A stretch of DNA of 64,000 nucleotides from Companilactobacillus nantensis DSM 16982 (GCF_001435815.1 NZ_AZFV01000009.1:1-64000); one strand, 5' to 3'; positions 52,417 through 61,916 are shown, counted from the stretch's first letter. The notes: generated from the sequence alone by a model not told the origin. Program-made: numbers and translations.

Positions 52417-52515
52417 TGTCCGAAAGGTGTTCAGAACCTCGTATATTAAAGATATATAATGATATTGTGGAATTAGTCAGATAGTTCTGTATAGCACCTC
52501 AGCTATGATTTTTGG

Positions 52516-52543
52516 AGTGACCTTTGGAAGGGTCACTTTTTTT
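52516..52543 (+). terminator. Terminator at end of early region
   Basis: AGTGACC and GGGTCACT form the stem, followed by seven Ts. It ends the early operon before the tRNA region. Confidence 0.9.
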
Positions 52544-52669
52544 GTGGATTGAGATAGGCTCAATGATTGCTAATTACTTAGTGAGTTAATACTAACTTTT
52601 AGATAATCCCCTTTTCTACGAATAATAAGTTTCCGGTAGCAGTCACTAGGTTCGACTCCTAGTATCCAC
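52544..52669 (+). tRNA. Degenerate tRNA-like sequence
   Basis: The 3-prime part has a perfect T-arm (CTAGG-TTCGACT-CCTAG) followed by ATCCAC, which pairs with GTGGAT at 52544-52549. The 120 bases between do not fold into a normal D-arm and anticodon arm and are about 40 nt too long. This looks like a decayed or interrupted phage tRNA rather than a functional one. Confidence 0.35.
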
Positions 52670-52760
52670 GTTGTCCTTCAGCATAAAACTAAATAAAACG
52701 GTTGTACGGCTAGCCAATAGACATCAACCATTGTTTCGAGTTTAGAAGTTATAGAAACAA

Positions 52761-52800
52761 TTAATAGCCCGTCATCTGATCATGAACGGTGAGCTATTAA
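52761..52800 (+). other. Hairpin directly before phage tRNA
   Basis: TTAATAGC and GCTATTAA pair at the base, with CCGT/ACGG inside. It abuts the tRNA-Tyr. The neighbouring GTTTC/GAAAC and GGTTG/CAACC pairs suggest a structured transcript between 52690 and 52800. Confidence 0.5.
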
Positions 52801-52801
52801 T

Positions 52802-52883
52802 GGACGCTTAGCGAAGTGGTTAAACGCAACAGGTTGTAACCCTGTTCCATTTTGGTTCGGTGGTTCGAATCCATCAGCGTTCA
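52802..52883 (+). tRNA. tRNA-Tyr (GTA), prophage-encoded
   Basis: Acceptor stem GGACGCT (52802-52808) pairs with AGCGTTC (52876-52882, one G-U), discriminator A. The D-arm region TAGCGAAGTGGTTAAACGC is typical of tRNA-Tyr. The anticodon stem AACAGG/CCTGTT carries loop TTGTAAC with GTA. A short class II variable arm (CCA/TGG) and the TTCGAAT T-loop follow. CCA is not encoded. Confidence 0.88.
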
Positions 52884-52936
52884 TAAAAATGGAAATGACA
52901 GGAACATACTAGTATTATTTTAAAAGGGTACTAAAA

Positions 52937-53431
52937 ATGTATTATTTTTTAATTACAATAACATGGGTTCCGAGTTGGCTGCAGTGCTTGTTAAAAACAT
53001 TATCTTCATGGGATTGGTCAGTAATTATTTCGGCAAGTACTTTTATGTTTGTGGTTCTGACATTTCGGAAAGCAAATAAAATTGTAGGTAAGGTTTATTG
53101 TTCAAAAATAGAGGACAATAAACTACAGGTTTTTGTGGTAAATGTTAATAACAAAAGCGGTAAGTTCTTTTATAGTGGAATGTTTTGCAGGAAGCATAGA
53201 ATCTGGGGATGTAGTAAAAGGGTAGAAGACAAGAAACTTTCAGATTATAATATTGGGGCTATTCAGATAGTCGCACCTGGTGATGCAAAAGAAATGAAAA
53301 TCAAATCGTTAGAAACAATGAATGATAACTACGCTGATGAATATAAATTTTATCGAATGGCAGTAAAAAACTTGAAAGGAAAAGAATTTAAATCTAAATG
53401 GATACAATTTAAGAAAACAACGGAGGACTAA
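52937..53431 (+). CDS. Membrane protein, partner of the following gene
   Basis: The 164-residue protein has a hydrophobic N-terminus (about residues 1-45: two segments around FLITITWVPSWLQCLL and IISASTFMFVVLTF) and then a cytosolic beta-rich domain (KVYCSKIEDNKLQVFVVNVNNKSGKFFYSG). It starts after the phage tRNA and ends two bases before the next gene. No family recognised. The pair looks like an inserted two-gene cassette. Confidence 0.68.
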   Translation: MYYFLITITWVPSWLQCLLKTLSSWDWSVIISASTFMFVVLTFRKANKIVGKVYCSKIEDNKLQVFVVNVNNKSGKFFYSGMFCRKHRIWGCSKRVEDKKLSDYNIGAIQIVAPGDAKEMKIKSLETMNDNYADEYKFYRMAVKNLKGKEFKSKWIQFKKTTED

Positions 53432-53433
53432 CA

Positions 53434-54126
53434 ATGACAGCAATGAACGCTATGATTTTAAACGATTCAATTACATTATCTATGGATACATTGGTATCTA
53501 TAAATAGAGATGGAAAAGTAGTGCCTTCTTATTTCACTCAAAAATTTGAGTATGTACCATTTGCTAAATCTGTAGTGTGTGGAACGGGAAACTTAACCAT
53601 ATTGAAAAAAGTATTTAATATGATTCACGAAGTATTAGCAGGTGAGGTGGATATATTAGTTGATTTGATAAGCTCATATTTATCAAATGGAATCAATAAT
53701 GGAGATGTTAGTTTAGAAAATAATGCTGGAACTTTAACAGTTTACGTCTTTGGGTTTGATGTGAATGGTCAAGTAAAAGCATATAAAATGAAGAGTGGTA
53801 ATAATTTTAGGTCAGAACTAATTGCTGGTGGGGAAATTGGACCTAAAGAAATCATTAAACCTAATAATTCAGAAATAGTATCTGCTATTAGACCGATATT
53901 ATCCATTGAAAATACTGAAGAGCAGTTGAAAAAAATAATGCGTATTCAAAAGAGTATTGAAGACGCAAGTGGAGTAAGTAATAAAGAATATGTGGGTATT
54001 GGCGGCGAAAATTATTGTCTTCAATTTAATCGCAATTCTGAAATGGCAGCTATAAAGAGAATAGATACATTCGATGATTATGAAGAACAGTATGAATATG
54101 CATACGATCATATTAATGATAATTAG
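53434..54126 (+). CDS. Possible Ntn-hydrolase-fold (proteasome/HslV-like) protein
   Basis: The 230-residue protein begins MTAMNAMILNDSITLSMDTLVS. If Met is removed, Thr becomes residue 1 and Asp17 falls at the proteasome-like position, with a Lys at 36. VVCGTGN after the second strand and the TVYVFGFDVNGQ...ELIAGGEIGP stretch recall HslV/proteasome beta subunits (sensing of GxG turns). This is pattern recognition only; the sequence is divergent and the Lys33 equivalent is displaced. GGAGG precedes the ATG. It lies between the tRNA and terS, a usual place for accessory genes. Confidence 0.45.
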   Translation: MTAMNAMILNDSITLSMDTLVSINRDGKVVPSYFTQKFEYVPFAKSVVCGTGNLTILKKVFNMIHEVLAGEVDILVDLISSYLSNGINNGDVSLENNAGTLTVYVFGFDVNGQVKAYKMKSGNNFRSELIAGGEIGPKEIIKPNNSEIVSAIRPILSIENTEEQLKKIMRIQKSIEDASGVSNKEYVGIGGENYCLQFNRNSEMAAIKRIDTFDDYEEQYEYAYDHINDN

Positions 54127-54173
54127 ATGCCGAATAGCTTCTTTTTTTATTTTAGGAGGTTAGGTGATATGTA

Positions 54174-54953
54174 ATGGATAAATGGAAAGAGGCAGAGAAG
54201 GATTACTTACTTGGAATGAAATATAAAGATATCGCTAGTAAGTATGAAGTATCAATCAATACAGTCAAATCATGGAAGAGTAGACATGGTTGGCAAAGGG
54301 GTGCACCCATTAAGAAGAGTGTGCATACAAAACCTAAAAAGGTTGCACCCAAAATAATAGATGAATTAGAGGCAAACGATAAGCTGACAGAAAAGCAAAA
54401 ATCGTTCTGCCTTTTTTATTTGCAACAGTTTAATGCAACTCAGGCTTATCAAAGAGCATATGGTGCAAGTTATGAAACATCGAGAGTAGAAGGTAGTCGT
54501 AACCTCGCAAACCCTAACGTAAAAGAGCAAATAACGAGATTGAAGAATCAACTACATTCAGATATATACATAAGTGTTGATGATGTTGTTAAAGAATATG
54601 CCAAACAAGCATTTGCGAGTCTTGGGGATGTATTGGATTACAAAGTTCATAAAGAGATAGTAATGGATAACGATGGTAATGTTTTTCTTGATACTGAGGA
54701 CAATCCAGTTGAGAAACACGTTGCTGATATTTATTTAAAGCCTAGTGATCAAATAGATTGGTCATTGGTTCAAGAAATTCATCGAGGTAAAGATGGATTA
54801 GTAGTTAAACTTTATGATAAGCAGAAAGCTTTGGATAGCTTGACCAAGTTAGCGGATACCTTTAAAGACAAAGATGATAATAATGCGGTTCAAATTTTAG
54901 ATGATATTGAAGGGGATGATGAAGATGGCACAGCAAGTAAAACTCAAGAGTAA
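54174..54953 (+). CDS. terS: Terminase small subunit
   Basis: This 259-residue protein recognises phage DNA for packaging. An N-terminal helix-turn-helix ([30 protein letters not shown]) precedes the Terminase_2 segment ([46 protein letters not shown], spread over residues 65-115). A C-terminal oligomerisation region follows. It overlaps terL by 29 bases. Confidence 0.93.
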   Translation: MDKWKEAEKDYLLGMKYKDIASKYEVSINTVKSWKSRHGWQRGAPIKKSVHTKPKKVAPKIIDELEANDKLTEKQKSFCLFYLQQFNATQAYQRAYGASYETSRVEGSRNLANPNVKEQITRLKNQLHSDIYISVDDVVKEYAKQAFASLGDVLDYKVHKEIVMDNDGNVFLDTEDNPVEKHVADIYLKPSDQIDWSLVQEIHRGKDGLVVKLYDKQKALDSLTKLADTFKDKDDNNAVQILDDIEGDDEDGTASKTQE

Positions 54954-56190
54954 AGTTGCACCATCTTTCAGACAGCTTCATGTAGATATCAAACATCATA
55001 GACATTCAAATTACTGGCTTAAAGGCGGACGTGGTTCTACTAAATCTAGTTTTGTATCAATTGAAGTGGTACTTGGAATTATGAGAGATTCTGAATCTAA
55101 TGCGGTAGTACTCAGAAAGGTTGCAAATACCTTACGTGATTCTGTATATGATCAGTATCTTTGGGCAATTGATGCATTAGGAGTTGAAGAATATTGGAAA
55201 GAGTCAGTTAGTCCTATGACATTGACTTACAAGCCTACTGGTCAGCAAATACGTTTCAAAGGTGCAGATAAGCCTAGAAAAATTAAATCTCAGAAATTTC
55301 GTCATGGATTTACCAAATTCAAGCACTATGAAGAAACTGATGAGTTTAACAATTGGGCTGAGATACGTTCAATGAACCAATCGCTGAACCGTGGTGGTAG
55401 CAATATCATTACCTTTTATTCGTACAATCCTCCTGCGAGTCTAAACAGTTGGGTTAATCAAACTACGGCTAAAGAGGGTACTCGTGATGATACTTTGATT
55501 CATTCATCTGATTACTTATCAGTTCCTAAAGAATGGCTAGGAAAAGAATTCCTGGCTGATGCGGAACAATTAAAGAAAGATAATCCGAAGGCTTTCAATC
55601 ATGAATACTTAGGAGAAATAACTGGGACAGGTGCAGAAGTATTCGACAACATCACGTTACGCAAAATTACTAAAGAAGAATATCAACTATTCGATAACAT
55701 CAAAAGAGGCCTCGATTTTGGTTTTGCTCATGATCCATTAGCATACGTCGAGACCTTTTTTGATGTCGCAAATCACAGATTATATATTTTCAATGAAATT
55801 TATCAGGTTGGTTTGAAGAATAGAAACGCTGTTGATTTGATTAAGAAACTTGATCCAGAAAATAAGCAGGTTATTGGTGATTCAGCGTCCCCTGGTACGA
55901 TTGCTGAATACAGAGATATGGGATTAAACGTATATGGTGCTATTAAAGGACCGGGTAGCAGAGACCAAGGTTATAAATGGTTACAGGATTTACGTGAGAT
56001 AGTCATTGATTCTAAGAAATGCCCGAATGCAGCAAGAGAATTCAGCACTTATGAATTAGAAAGAGATTCAAATGGAAACTTTAAGGCTGGCTATCCTGAT
56101 GGTAATGACCATGCTATGGATGCCACAAGATATTCACTTGAATCAACTATTAGGAAAGGAGGATTCAAGCCTTGGAAATCAAAGAAATGA
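54925..56190 (+). CDS. terL: Terminase large subunit (PBSX type)
   Basis: This 421-residue packaging motor and nuclease has a Walker A-like GGRGSTKS near residue 35, the [18 protein letters not shown] segment of PBSX terminases, and the acidic KHYEETDEF of the ATPase. The nuclease domain starts at [15 protein letters not shown], with [17 protein letters not shown] and [10 protein letters not shown] at the end. ATG 54925 follows AGGGG by nine bases. Confidence 0.95.
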   Translation: MAQQVKLKSKVAPSFRQLHVDIKHHRHSNYWLKGGRGSTKSSFVSIEVVLGIMRDSESNAVVLRKVANTLRDSVYDQYLWAIDALGVEEYWKESVSPMTLTYKPTGQQIRFKGADKPRKIKSQKFRHGFTKFKHYEETDEFNNWAEIRSMNQSLNRGGSNIITFYSYNPPASLNSWVNQTTAKEGTRDDTLIHSSDYLSVPKEWLGKEFLADAEQLKKDNPKAFNHEYLGEITGTGAEVFDNITLRKITKEEYQLFDNIKRGLDFGFAHDPLAYVETFFDVANHRLYIFNEIYQVGLKNRNAVDLIKKLDPENKQVIGDSASPGTIAEYRDMGLNVYGAIKGPGSRDQGYKWLQDLREIVIDSKKCPNAAREFSTYELERDSNGNFKAGYPDGNDHAMDATRYSLESTIRKGGFKPWKSKK

Positions 56191-57602
56191 AGAAACTGCT
56201 TCAATTAACTGATCCACGAAGAACCGAATTTATTAATAGATTTCAAAAGTCATTGAACTATTACTTTAATAAGAATGACATCACGAACCGCAATAATGGT
56301 GAATCAAAGACCAATCCTGATGGTAAGGATGAACCGTTAAGAAAAGCCGATAATCGTGTTAGTTCCAACTTTCATCAATTACTCGTTGATCAGGAGGCTG
56401 GTTACTTAGCAACTATTCCTCCTGCAATTGATGTTGAAAATGATAAATTAAACGAGAGTATTAAAACTACATTGGGTGATAACTTTAATTTGCGGTTGAA
56501 TCAACTAGTTGTTGATGCTGCTAATGCGGGAGTTGCATGGGTTCACTATTGGATCGATGAACAAAATCAATTTAGATATGGCATTGTTCCTCCTGGTCAA
56601 GTCACACCAATTTATTCAAATGATTTGGATAAGAAGTTATTGGCAGTTCGTAGAACATATCAAGAATTAAATCCAGATACTGGCAAGAATTATAGTGTGC
56701 ATGAGTATTGGAATGATAAAACAGTAACAGTATTTAAATCGGAAACCTCTAATTATGATAATTTATTGCAAATGAATGATCGTTTTCCTATTTTTGATGC
56801 CAGTACAGGGAATGAATTAGGGAGTAGCAACGTTCTTGAACATCATTTTGGTAGAATTCCTTTTATATCGTTTCCTAAAAATAAATATGAACGTCCTGAC
56901 TTGTTCAAATATAAAGGCCTGATAGATGTTTATGATAATGTTTACAATGGTTTTGTTAATGATGTTGATGATGTGCAACAAGTAATTCTTGTTCTAACCA
57001 ATTATGGTGGTGAAGAAATTAGCGAACTGGTGGATACCATTAAGGAATACAAAGCCATTAAGTTGGATAATGTGGGAACCGGTGATAAATCAGGACTGGA
57101 CAAGTTAACGATAGATATTCCAACTGAAGCTAGGAACTCATTACTTGATATAACCAAGTCTGATTTATTCGTTGAAGCGCAAGGTATTGATCCAACTGAT
57201 TTTGCTACAAACAATGCAACTGGTACAGCCATCAAAATGTTATATAGCCATTTGGAACTCAAAGCCTCAATGACTGAATCATATTTTAGAGATAGCCTAA
57301 ATGAATTGGTTAGAGCAATTATGCGGTGGATGAATGTATCTGATTATGAAGGTCTTAAAATCAACCAGAAATGGACTCGTACAGCCATTCATAATAGTTT
57401 GGAGGATGCACAAGTTATTTCTCAAGTTGCAAACTATTCATCTGATGAAGCAATTGCTAAGGCAAATCCAATCGTTGATGACTGGCAAGAAGAAATGAAG
57501 AATCGTAAAGATGACATGGTTAGAGACCCTTACGACGATGGTAGAAATCCAAAAGATATAGTTAAAACTGATGAAGATGGTAAGGATAAAGAAGATGAGT
57601 GA
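56172..57602 (+). CDS. Portal protein (SPP1 gp6-like)
   Basis: The 476-residue protein is the dodecameric ring for DNA passage. Typical segments: ADNRVSSNFHQLLVDQEAGYLATIPPAI early, FGRIPFISFPKNKYERPDLFKYKGLIDVYDNVYNGFVNDVDDVQQVILVLTNYGGE in the middle, spread over the wing and stem domains. The start is TTG, nine bases after AGGAGG, overlapping terL by 19 bp. Confidence 0.94.
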   Translation: MEIKEMKKLLQLTDPRRTEFINRFQKSLNYYFNKNDITNRNNGESKTNPDGKDEPLRKADNRVSSNFHQLLVDQEAGYLATIPPAIDVENDKLNESIKTTLGDNFNLRLNQLVVDAANAGVAWVHYWIDEQNQFRYGIVPPGQVTPIYSNDLDKKLLAVRRTYQELNPDTGKNYSVHEYWNDKTVTVFKSETSNYDNLLQMNDRFPIFDASTGNELGSSNVLEHHFGRIPFISFPKNKYERPDLFKYKGLIDVYDNVYNGFVNDVDDVQQVILVLTNYGGEEISELVDTIKEYKAIKLDNVGTGDKSGLDKLTIDIPTEARNSLLDITKSDLFVEAQGIDPTDFATNNATGTAIKMLYSHLELKASMTESYFRDSLNELVRAIMRWMNVSDYEGLKINQKWTRTAIHNSLEDAQVISQVANYSSDEAIAKANPIVDDWQEEMKNRKDDMVRDPYDDGRNPKDIVKTDEDGKDKEDE

Positions 57603-59652
57603 TCTCACTTATTGGGAGAAAAGGTTTCTTCAAACCAAAGCCAATCAGTTAACCAATACTAAGGACTATGAATTAGCATTACAGCCACACTTGAATGGTT
57701 TACAGCATGAATTAGATGGAGAATTAAATAAATACTACCGTCGATACAGTCAAACTAATGAAATACCACAGGAAGAAAACGAAAAAATATTAAAGAATAT
57801 TGGTAATTCTAATTGGAACATGACATTAGATAAGTTCAAGTCTAAGGCTATTGAGGGCGGTCACGAAAAAGAACTAGATTCAGAATATTTTAAAAGCCGT
57901 ATTGCAAGATTGCAAAACTTAGAAACGCAATTCAAGCAACGTACTTCTAGATTTGGAGATGAACAGGAAACTAGTTTAAGCAATGAATTAGTAAAGCAGT
58001 TTGATGATTCGTATATGAGAACTACATACACAACACAATTAGCAAAGCAAAAGTTTACTAGTAATTTTGCTCATTTCAATGAAGATCAGATGAGGATAAT
58101 TGCAAGTAAGCCCTGGTCTGGTAAAAACTTTTCCGAACGCATTTGGAAAAATTATCGTGAAGATATTCCAAACAAATTGATGGATGCTGCATTAAGAGGT
58201 ACGTTGTTAGGATATTCGCCAAATAAAATAACCTCAATGCTACATGAAAGTTTTAAGGATATTAAAAGGTCTAATATCCACAGGCTGGTGCTATCTGAAA
58301 TGAGCCATATCACTGAAGAAGCCACTGCTAGATCGTATGAGGAATCTGGCATTAAAGAATACGAGTTTATGGCTACTTTAGAATCACATACGTGTGATGA
58401 TTGTGCTCACTTGGATGGACATATATTCAAGCTATCGGATCGAAAAGATGGTATTAACTATCCAAATATTCATCCTTATTGTAGATGCACCACAATTCCA
58501 CATATTGATGATTTACCTGATGTAAAGGGACGTTGGATGCGTGATCCCGAAACAGGCAAAGGCAAGATTATTAACAATATGGGTTTTGATGAATGGAAGC
58601 AAAAATACGGCAAGCCAGAAAAGAATATTAAGAAGCTAGTTAAAAATATGGTTATTGGTATCAATCCTTTGGATAAATCAAAGTGGCCAAGCGGTGTCAG
58701 AGTGGTTGAAACTCCTGATGGTAATAAGGTTCAATTTGAAAGTGATGAGGGCAGGTCTTTAAGTAGCGAATGGCTGGAAGTGTTACATCACTATTCAGAT
58801 AATGAAGATTTACTTGAAACTATTGAGTATCAAATGGGTAATGGTCGATTTGGAGATAAAAAACAATATCAAAGTATTGCTGACTGGATTAAAAAAACAA
58901 AAGAATTTAAACCAGCTAAAGAAATTATAAAAGTCCCTGGTAAATATAAAAAAGATATTTTCGAAGTAGCAAAGGCTGATGGGTCAATAAACAAGTTAAG
59001 ACATGATGAGTTGGTTAATATCATTACGGATAAATATGGGATGAAAATTCATGAAACACATCAGAACAGACTTTCTGATATTGCTATGCAAGAGACAATT
59101 AAAACATTTCAGCAATTTGGAAATATATATAATTTACTTCCTGAAAAGATTCCAACTCTTAATGCTGTTTCTCCGACTAAATCAGGTAAAGCAGCGGCGT
59201 GGTATTCGTCATCTATAAGAACTAGAAGTCCTCAAGGATTCTCAGTTAACACTAAATATTTCAAGGATAGACAAATGCTTGATGAAACTGTTAAAAATGG
59301 TGTTAATGGTGGATGGTTCTCTAAAAATAGTGATGGCAATCATGTTATGTTGCATGAGTTGTCTCATCACATTGATATTCAATTATCTAAGTTAAATAAT
59401 GGAAAATCATTCAGTTATAAGGTTTTTAGAGATATATCGAAGGATAATCCTGATTTTAAGATAAGCAAAATTAGCGATTATGCCAGTGATAGCTTCGAAA
59501 AACAATCAGGTTCAACTGTAGAGCCCTTTGCTGAAATAATGGCAGAAGCTTATGGACCAACACCAGGAAAACAAGCACAGATTTTTAAAGAATATTATGA
59601 AAAGGACGCATTAGAGGTATTAAATAATGCTAGTTATGCCGGAAAGTTATAA
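57595..59652 (+). CDS. MuF-like minor head protein with C-terminal zincin-like toxin domain
   Basis: Of 685 residues, roughly 1-310 form a MuF/SPP1 gp7 head morphogenesis domain with Cys pairs C267/C270 and C296/C298 (ESHTCDDCAHLDG ... HPYCRCTTIPH). Residues about 330-460 form a linker with an inteinless PLDKSKWPSGV start. The C-terminal part carries HELSHH (H587-H591 HExxH) and downstream EPFAE (E643, E647), a zincin-like metallopeptidase layout. MuF fusions with variable C-terminal toxins are a known polymorphic toxin class of temperate phages. A small gene overlapping its end is a candidate immunity protein. AAGG precedes ATG 57595, overlapping the portal gene by eight bases. Confidence 0.86.
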   Translation: MSDLTYWEKRFLQTKANQLTNTKDYELALQPHLNGLQHELDGELNKYYRRYSQTNEIPQEENEKILKNIGNSNWNMTLDKFKSKAIEGGHEKELDSEYFKSRIARLQNLETQFKQRTSRFGDEQETSLSNELVKQFDDSYMRTTYTTQLAKQKFTSNFAHFNEDQMRIIASKPWSGKNFSERIWKNYREDIPNKLMDAALRGTLLGYSPNKITSMLHESFKDIKRSNIHRLVLSEMSHITEEATARSYEESGIKEYEFMATLESHTCDDCAHLDGHIFKLSDRKDGINYPNIHPYCRCTTIPHIDDLPDVKGRWMRDPETGKGKIINNMGFDEWKQKYGKPEKNIKKLVKNMVIGINPLDKSKWPSGVRVVETPDGNKVQFESDEGRSLSSEWLEVLHHYSDNEDLLETIEYQMGNGRFGDKKQYQSIADWIKKTKEFKPAKEIIKVPGKYKKDIFEVAKADGSINKLRHDELVNIITDKYGMKIHETHQNRLSDIAMQETIKTFQQFGNIYNLLPEKIPTLNAVSPTKSGKAAAWYSSSIRTRSPQGFSVNTKYFKDRQMLDETVKNGVNGGWFSKNSDGNHVMLHELSHHIDIQLSKLNNGKSFSYKVFRDISKDNPDFKISKISDYASDSFEKQSGSTVEPFAEIMAEAYGPTPGKQAQIFKEYYEKDALEVLNNASYAGKL

Positions 59653-59782
59653 ATATTGGATTCAAAAAAATAACAAATTTTCTATCTCTGATAAAGCCCC
59701 TGATTGGGCGAAAAAAGAATTTGAAGAATATCAGAATGAGGTAACAAGAGAACGAGATATTAAGGGAAATTATATTGATTAA
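59627..59782 (+). CDS. Candidate immunity protein for MuF toxin
   Basis: ATG with AGAGGT eight bases upstream, within the last 26 bp of the MuF gene in another frame, encodes 51 residues: SYKYWIQKNNKFSISDKAPDWAKKEFEEYQNEVTRERDI spans the middle. It is charged and helical. Position immediately after a toxin-domain gene and translational overlap fit an immunity gene, though no homology is known. From 59783 to 59912 I see only a TTCAAC/GTTGAA hairpin and AT-rich sequence. Confidence 0.55.
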   Translation: MLVMPESYKYWIQKNNKFSISDKAPDWAKKEFEEYQNEVTRERDIKGNYID

Positions 59783-59912
59783 AATATTCAACAAAGAAGT
59801 TGAACATCATTCTTATGATTTTTTTGACCTGAGTAAGTCGTAAAAGTGCTTATTTTTTATACCTTGATTGTGGTCGCCCCACGTAAAATATTGCGAGAGA
59901 GGATTTTTAACT

Positions 59913-60467
59913 ATGAAACGAGAATTTTTAAAAGGTTTGAATTTAGAAGAATCTGTCATTGATCAAATTATGTCACAAAATGGTGTTGATATTGAAAATA
60001 CTAAGAAATCATTTGGGGATGTTGATTCCATTAAGCAAGAGAATGAATCTTACAAATCTCAATTAGCAGAGCGCGATAAAGATATTAAGTCATTATCTAA
60101 GAAAGTCAAAGATAACGATGATTTATCTAGTCAACTCAAGGATTTACAAGGTAAATATAAAACCGACACTACTAATCTCAATGAACAACTTAATCAAACC
60201 AAACTAAACAGTGCTTTGAATGAAACTCTGACTGCCGCTAAGGTTCGCAATCCTAAAGCTATTAAAGGCTTATTGAATATGGATGACATCAAATTAAATG
60301 ATAAGGGCGAATTAGTTGGTGTTAATGATCAAATTGATTCACTCAAAAAGTCAGATGGTTATCTATTTGATGAAGGACAACATCAAGACTACAGCCCTGC
60401 TGGCGGTAATGGTTCCAATGATAAGAATGACGTTCAAACATTAACTAATATATTTAAAGGAGAGTAA
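59913..60467 (+). CDS. Capsid scaffolding protein (GP20-like)
   Basis: The 184-residue protein is a charged coiled coil (about residues 45-110: ENESYKSQLAERDKDIKSLSKKVKDNDD...) with a C-terminal region (NPKAIKGLLNMDDIKLNDKGELVGVNDQI) typical of phage GP20 scaffolds. ATG 59913 has GAGAGAGG upstream; an extended frame starts earlier without one. It is directly before the capsid gene. Confidence 0.92.
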   Translation: MKREFLKGLNLEESVIDQIMSQNGVDIENTKKSFGDVDSIKQENESYKSQLAERDKDIKSLSKKVKDNDDLSSQLKDLQGKYKTDTTNLNEQLNQTKLNSALNETLTAAKVRNPKAIKGLLNMDDIKLNDKGELVGVNDQIDSLKKSDGYLFDEGQHQDYSPAGGNGSNDKNDVQTLTNIFKGE

Positions 60468-60473
60468 TAAATA

Positions 60474-61385
60474 ATGGCAACAATTAACTATGCTGATGCA
60501 TATCAACAAGCTATTCAAGAAGGTTTCTATGATGGTCATCTATTTTCTGCTGCATTGTGGAATTCACCATCTAATTCACTAATCAAATTTGATGGAGCAA
60601 AACATATTAAATTACCACGTTTGACAATCGACTCAGGCCGTAAGGATAGAAGTCGTAGAACAATCACAGAAATTGTTTCTAACTATTCCAATGATTGGGA
60701 TTCATATGAATTGAAGAATGAACGTTATTGGTCAACATTAGTTGATCCATCTGATATTGATGAATCTAATATGGTCATTTCACTAGCTAATATCACTAAG
60801 CAATTTAACCTTGATGAGAAGCTACCAGAAAAAGACCGATACATGTTCAGTAAATTGTATAAAGAAAAAGTAGATGCAAATGATGGTGGTATTTCAACTG
60901 ATACGTTAGATGAAAAGAACATCTTAGGGGCTTTTGATAACATGATGGCTAACTTTGATGAACAACGCATTCCACAATCTGGACGTATTTTGTATGTCAC
61001 ACCTCAAATTAATAAGATTTTAAAGAGTGCAGATGCTATTAATCGTTCAATTATTTTAAGTGATCAAGCTAATATCAAGCGTTCTGTATATAGTCTTGAT
61101 GATGTAACTATCAATGTTATTCCATCAGATTTAATGCAAACAGCATTTGATTTTACAGTTGGTTCAAAGCTAGAGGACGATGCTAAACAAATTGAGATGT
61201 TTTTAATTTACAATGGTGTTCAAGTTGCACCTGAAAAGTATGCCTTTGCTGGCTTTGATGCACCATCTGCTCAAAACAGTGGTAACTATTTGTACTATGA
61301 AGATTCTTATGATGATGTACTACTTTTGAAGACTAAAACTAAGGGAATTGAGTTCGTTATTGCTGATAAAGCCCCAAAAGCGTAA
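60474..61385 (+). CDS. Major capsid protein
   Basis: The 303-residue protein is in the standard position after the scaffold. Features of the HK97-like fold include the SGRKDRSRRTI loop, the DIDESNMVISLANITKQFNLDEK spine-helix region, TPQINKILKSADAINRS and VNVIPSD-like INVIPSDLMQTAF strands. GGAGAG precedes the ATG. The last codons GCC CCA AAA GCG TAA contain a CCCAAAA slippery site, so part of the protein may be extended by frameshifting. Confidence 0.93.
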   Translation: MATINYADAYQQAIQEGFYDGHLFSAALWNSPSNSLIKFDGAKHIKLPRLTIDSGRKDRSRRTITEIVSNYSNDWDSYELKNERYWSTLVDPSDIDESNMVISLANITKQFNLDEKLPEKDRYMFSKLYKEKVDANDGGISTDTLDEKNILGAFDNMMANFDEQRIPQSGRILYVTPQINKILKSADAINRSIILSDQANIKRSVYSLDDVTINVIPSDLMQTAFDFTVGSKLEDDAKQIEMFLIYNGVQVAPEKYAFAGFDAPSAQNSGNYLYYEDSYDDVLLLKTKTKGIEFVIADKAPKA

Positions 61386-61516
61386 CCCCTAAACTGAATA
61401 AGCCAACTAGTTCAAATACGATAGCTGAAATAACAGCTTGGTTAGATGCTAATAACATTGATCATACTGGTAAGACTGCTAAAGATGATTTGTTGGCCTT
61501 AGTTCCAGTTGATTAG
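61373..61516 (+). CDS. Probable -1 frameshift extension of capsid protein (HeH/LEM-like)
   Basis: C-CCA-AAA at 61373-61379 is a canonical X-XXY-YYZ slippery heptamer in the capsid reading frame, two codons before its stop. In the -1 frame 45 residues follow, starting SVTPKLNKPTSS and ending in an EITAWLDANNIDHTGKTAKDDLLALV helix-extended-loop-helix pattern, to TAG at 61514-61516. The frame has no ATG, GTG or TTG before its final third and no ribosome site, so independent translation is unlikely. Confidence 0.65.
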   Translation, partial: PKSVTPKLNKPTSSNTIAEITAWLDANNIDHTGKTAKDDLLALVPVD

Positions 61517-61526
61517 GGGTGATTAA

Positions 61527-61916
61527 ATGATGATTGAATTTCCAAGAAAGGATGAGATTACAACTAAACTAGCTGTATTAGTTCCTAAAAATGATAATGA
61601 AAATTATTCAAGTGTTGTTGGTTTTGTGGTTGATAAAGTGGTTGGTGATGTTAGTAATTACGTTCATATTCCTATTGATTCAATACCTGAAGAACTTGAT
61701 ATGACGATTATTTCTATGTGTATACAAATGATTGATACACATGAATTGTTAACTCCTGTTGATGATAGAAATGATGGTGTTACCTCATTATCTGAAGGTG
61801 ATATTTCAGTGTCGTTCAAAACGCCTGCTGATGTCTATTCCACACTTCAGTCGGTTAATTCGATTACTGATAATTTCATTGCTCAACTCAATAGTTTTAG
61901 GAGAATACAACGATGA
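61527..61916 (+). CDS. Head-tail connector protein
   Basis: This 129-residue protein has the helical gp6/gp15-type connector pattern (VGFVVDKVVGDVSNYVHIPIDSIPEELDMTIISMCIQMI) and a C-terminal segment ending FRRIQR. AGGGGTGA precedes the ATG. It overlaps the next gene by four bases. Confidence 0.82.
   Translation: MMIEFPRKDEITTKLAVLVPKNDNENYSSVVGFVVDKVVGDVSNYVHIPIDSIPEELDMTIISMCIQMIDTHELLTPVDDRNDGVTSLSEGDISVSFKTPADVYSTLQSVNSITDNFIAQLNSFRRIQR

Noticed and set aside
52544-52669. Second functional phage tRNA
   Set aside because: The T-arm and acceptor fit, but no normal D-arm or anticodon arm can be formed and the length is about 126 nt.
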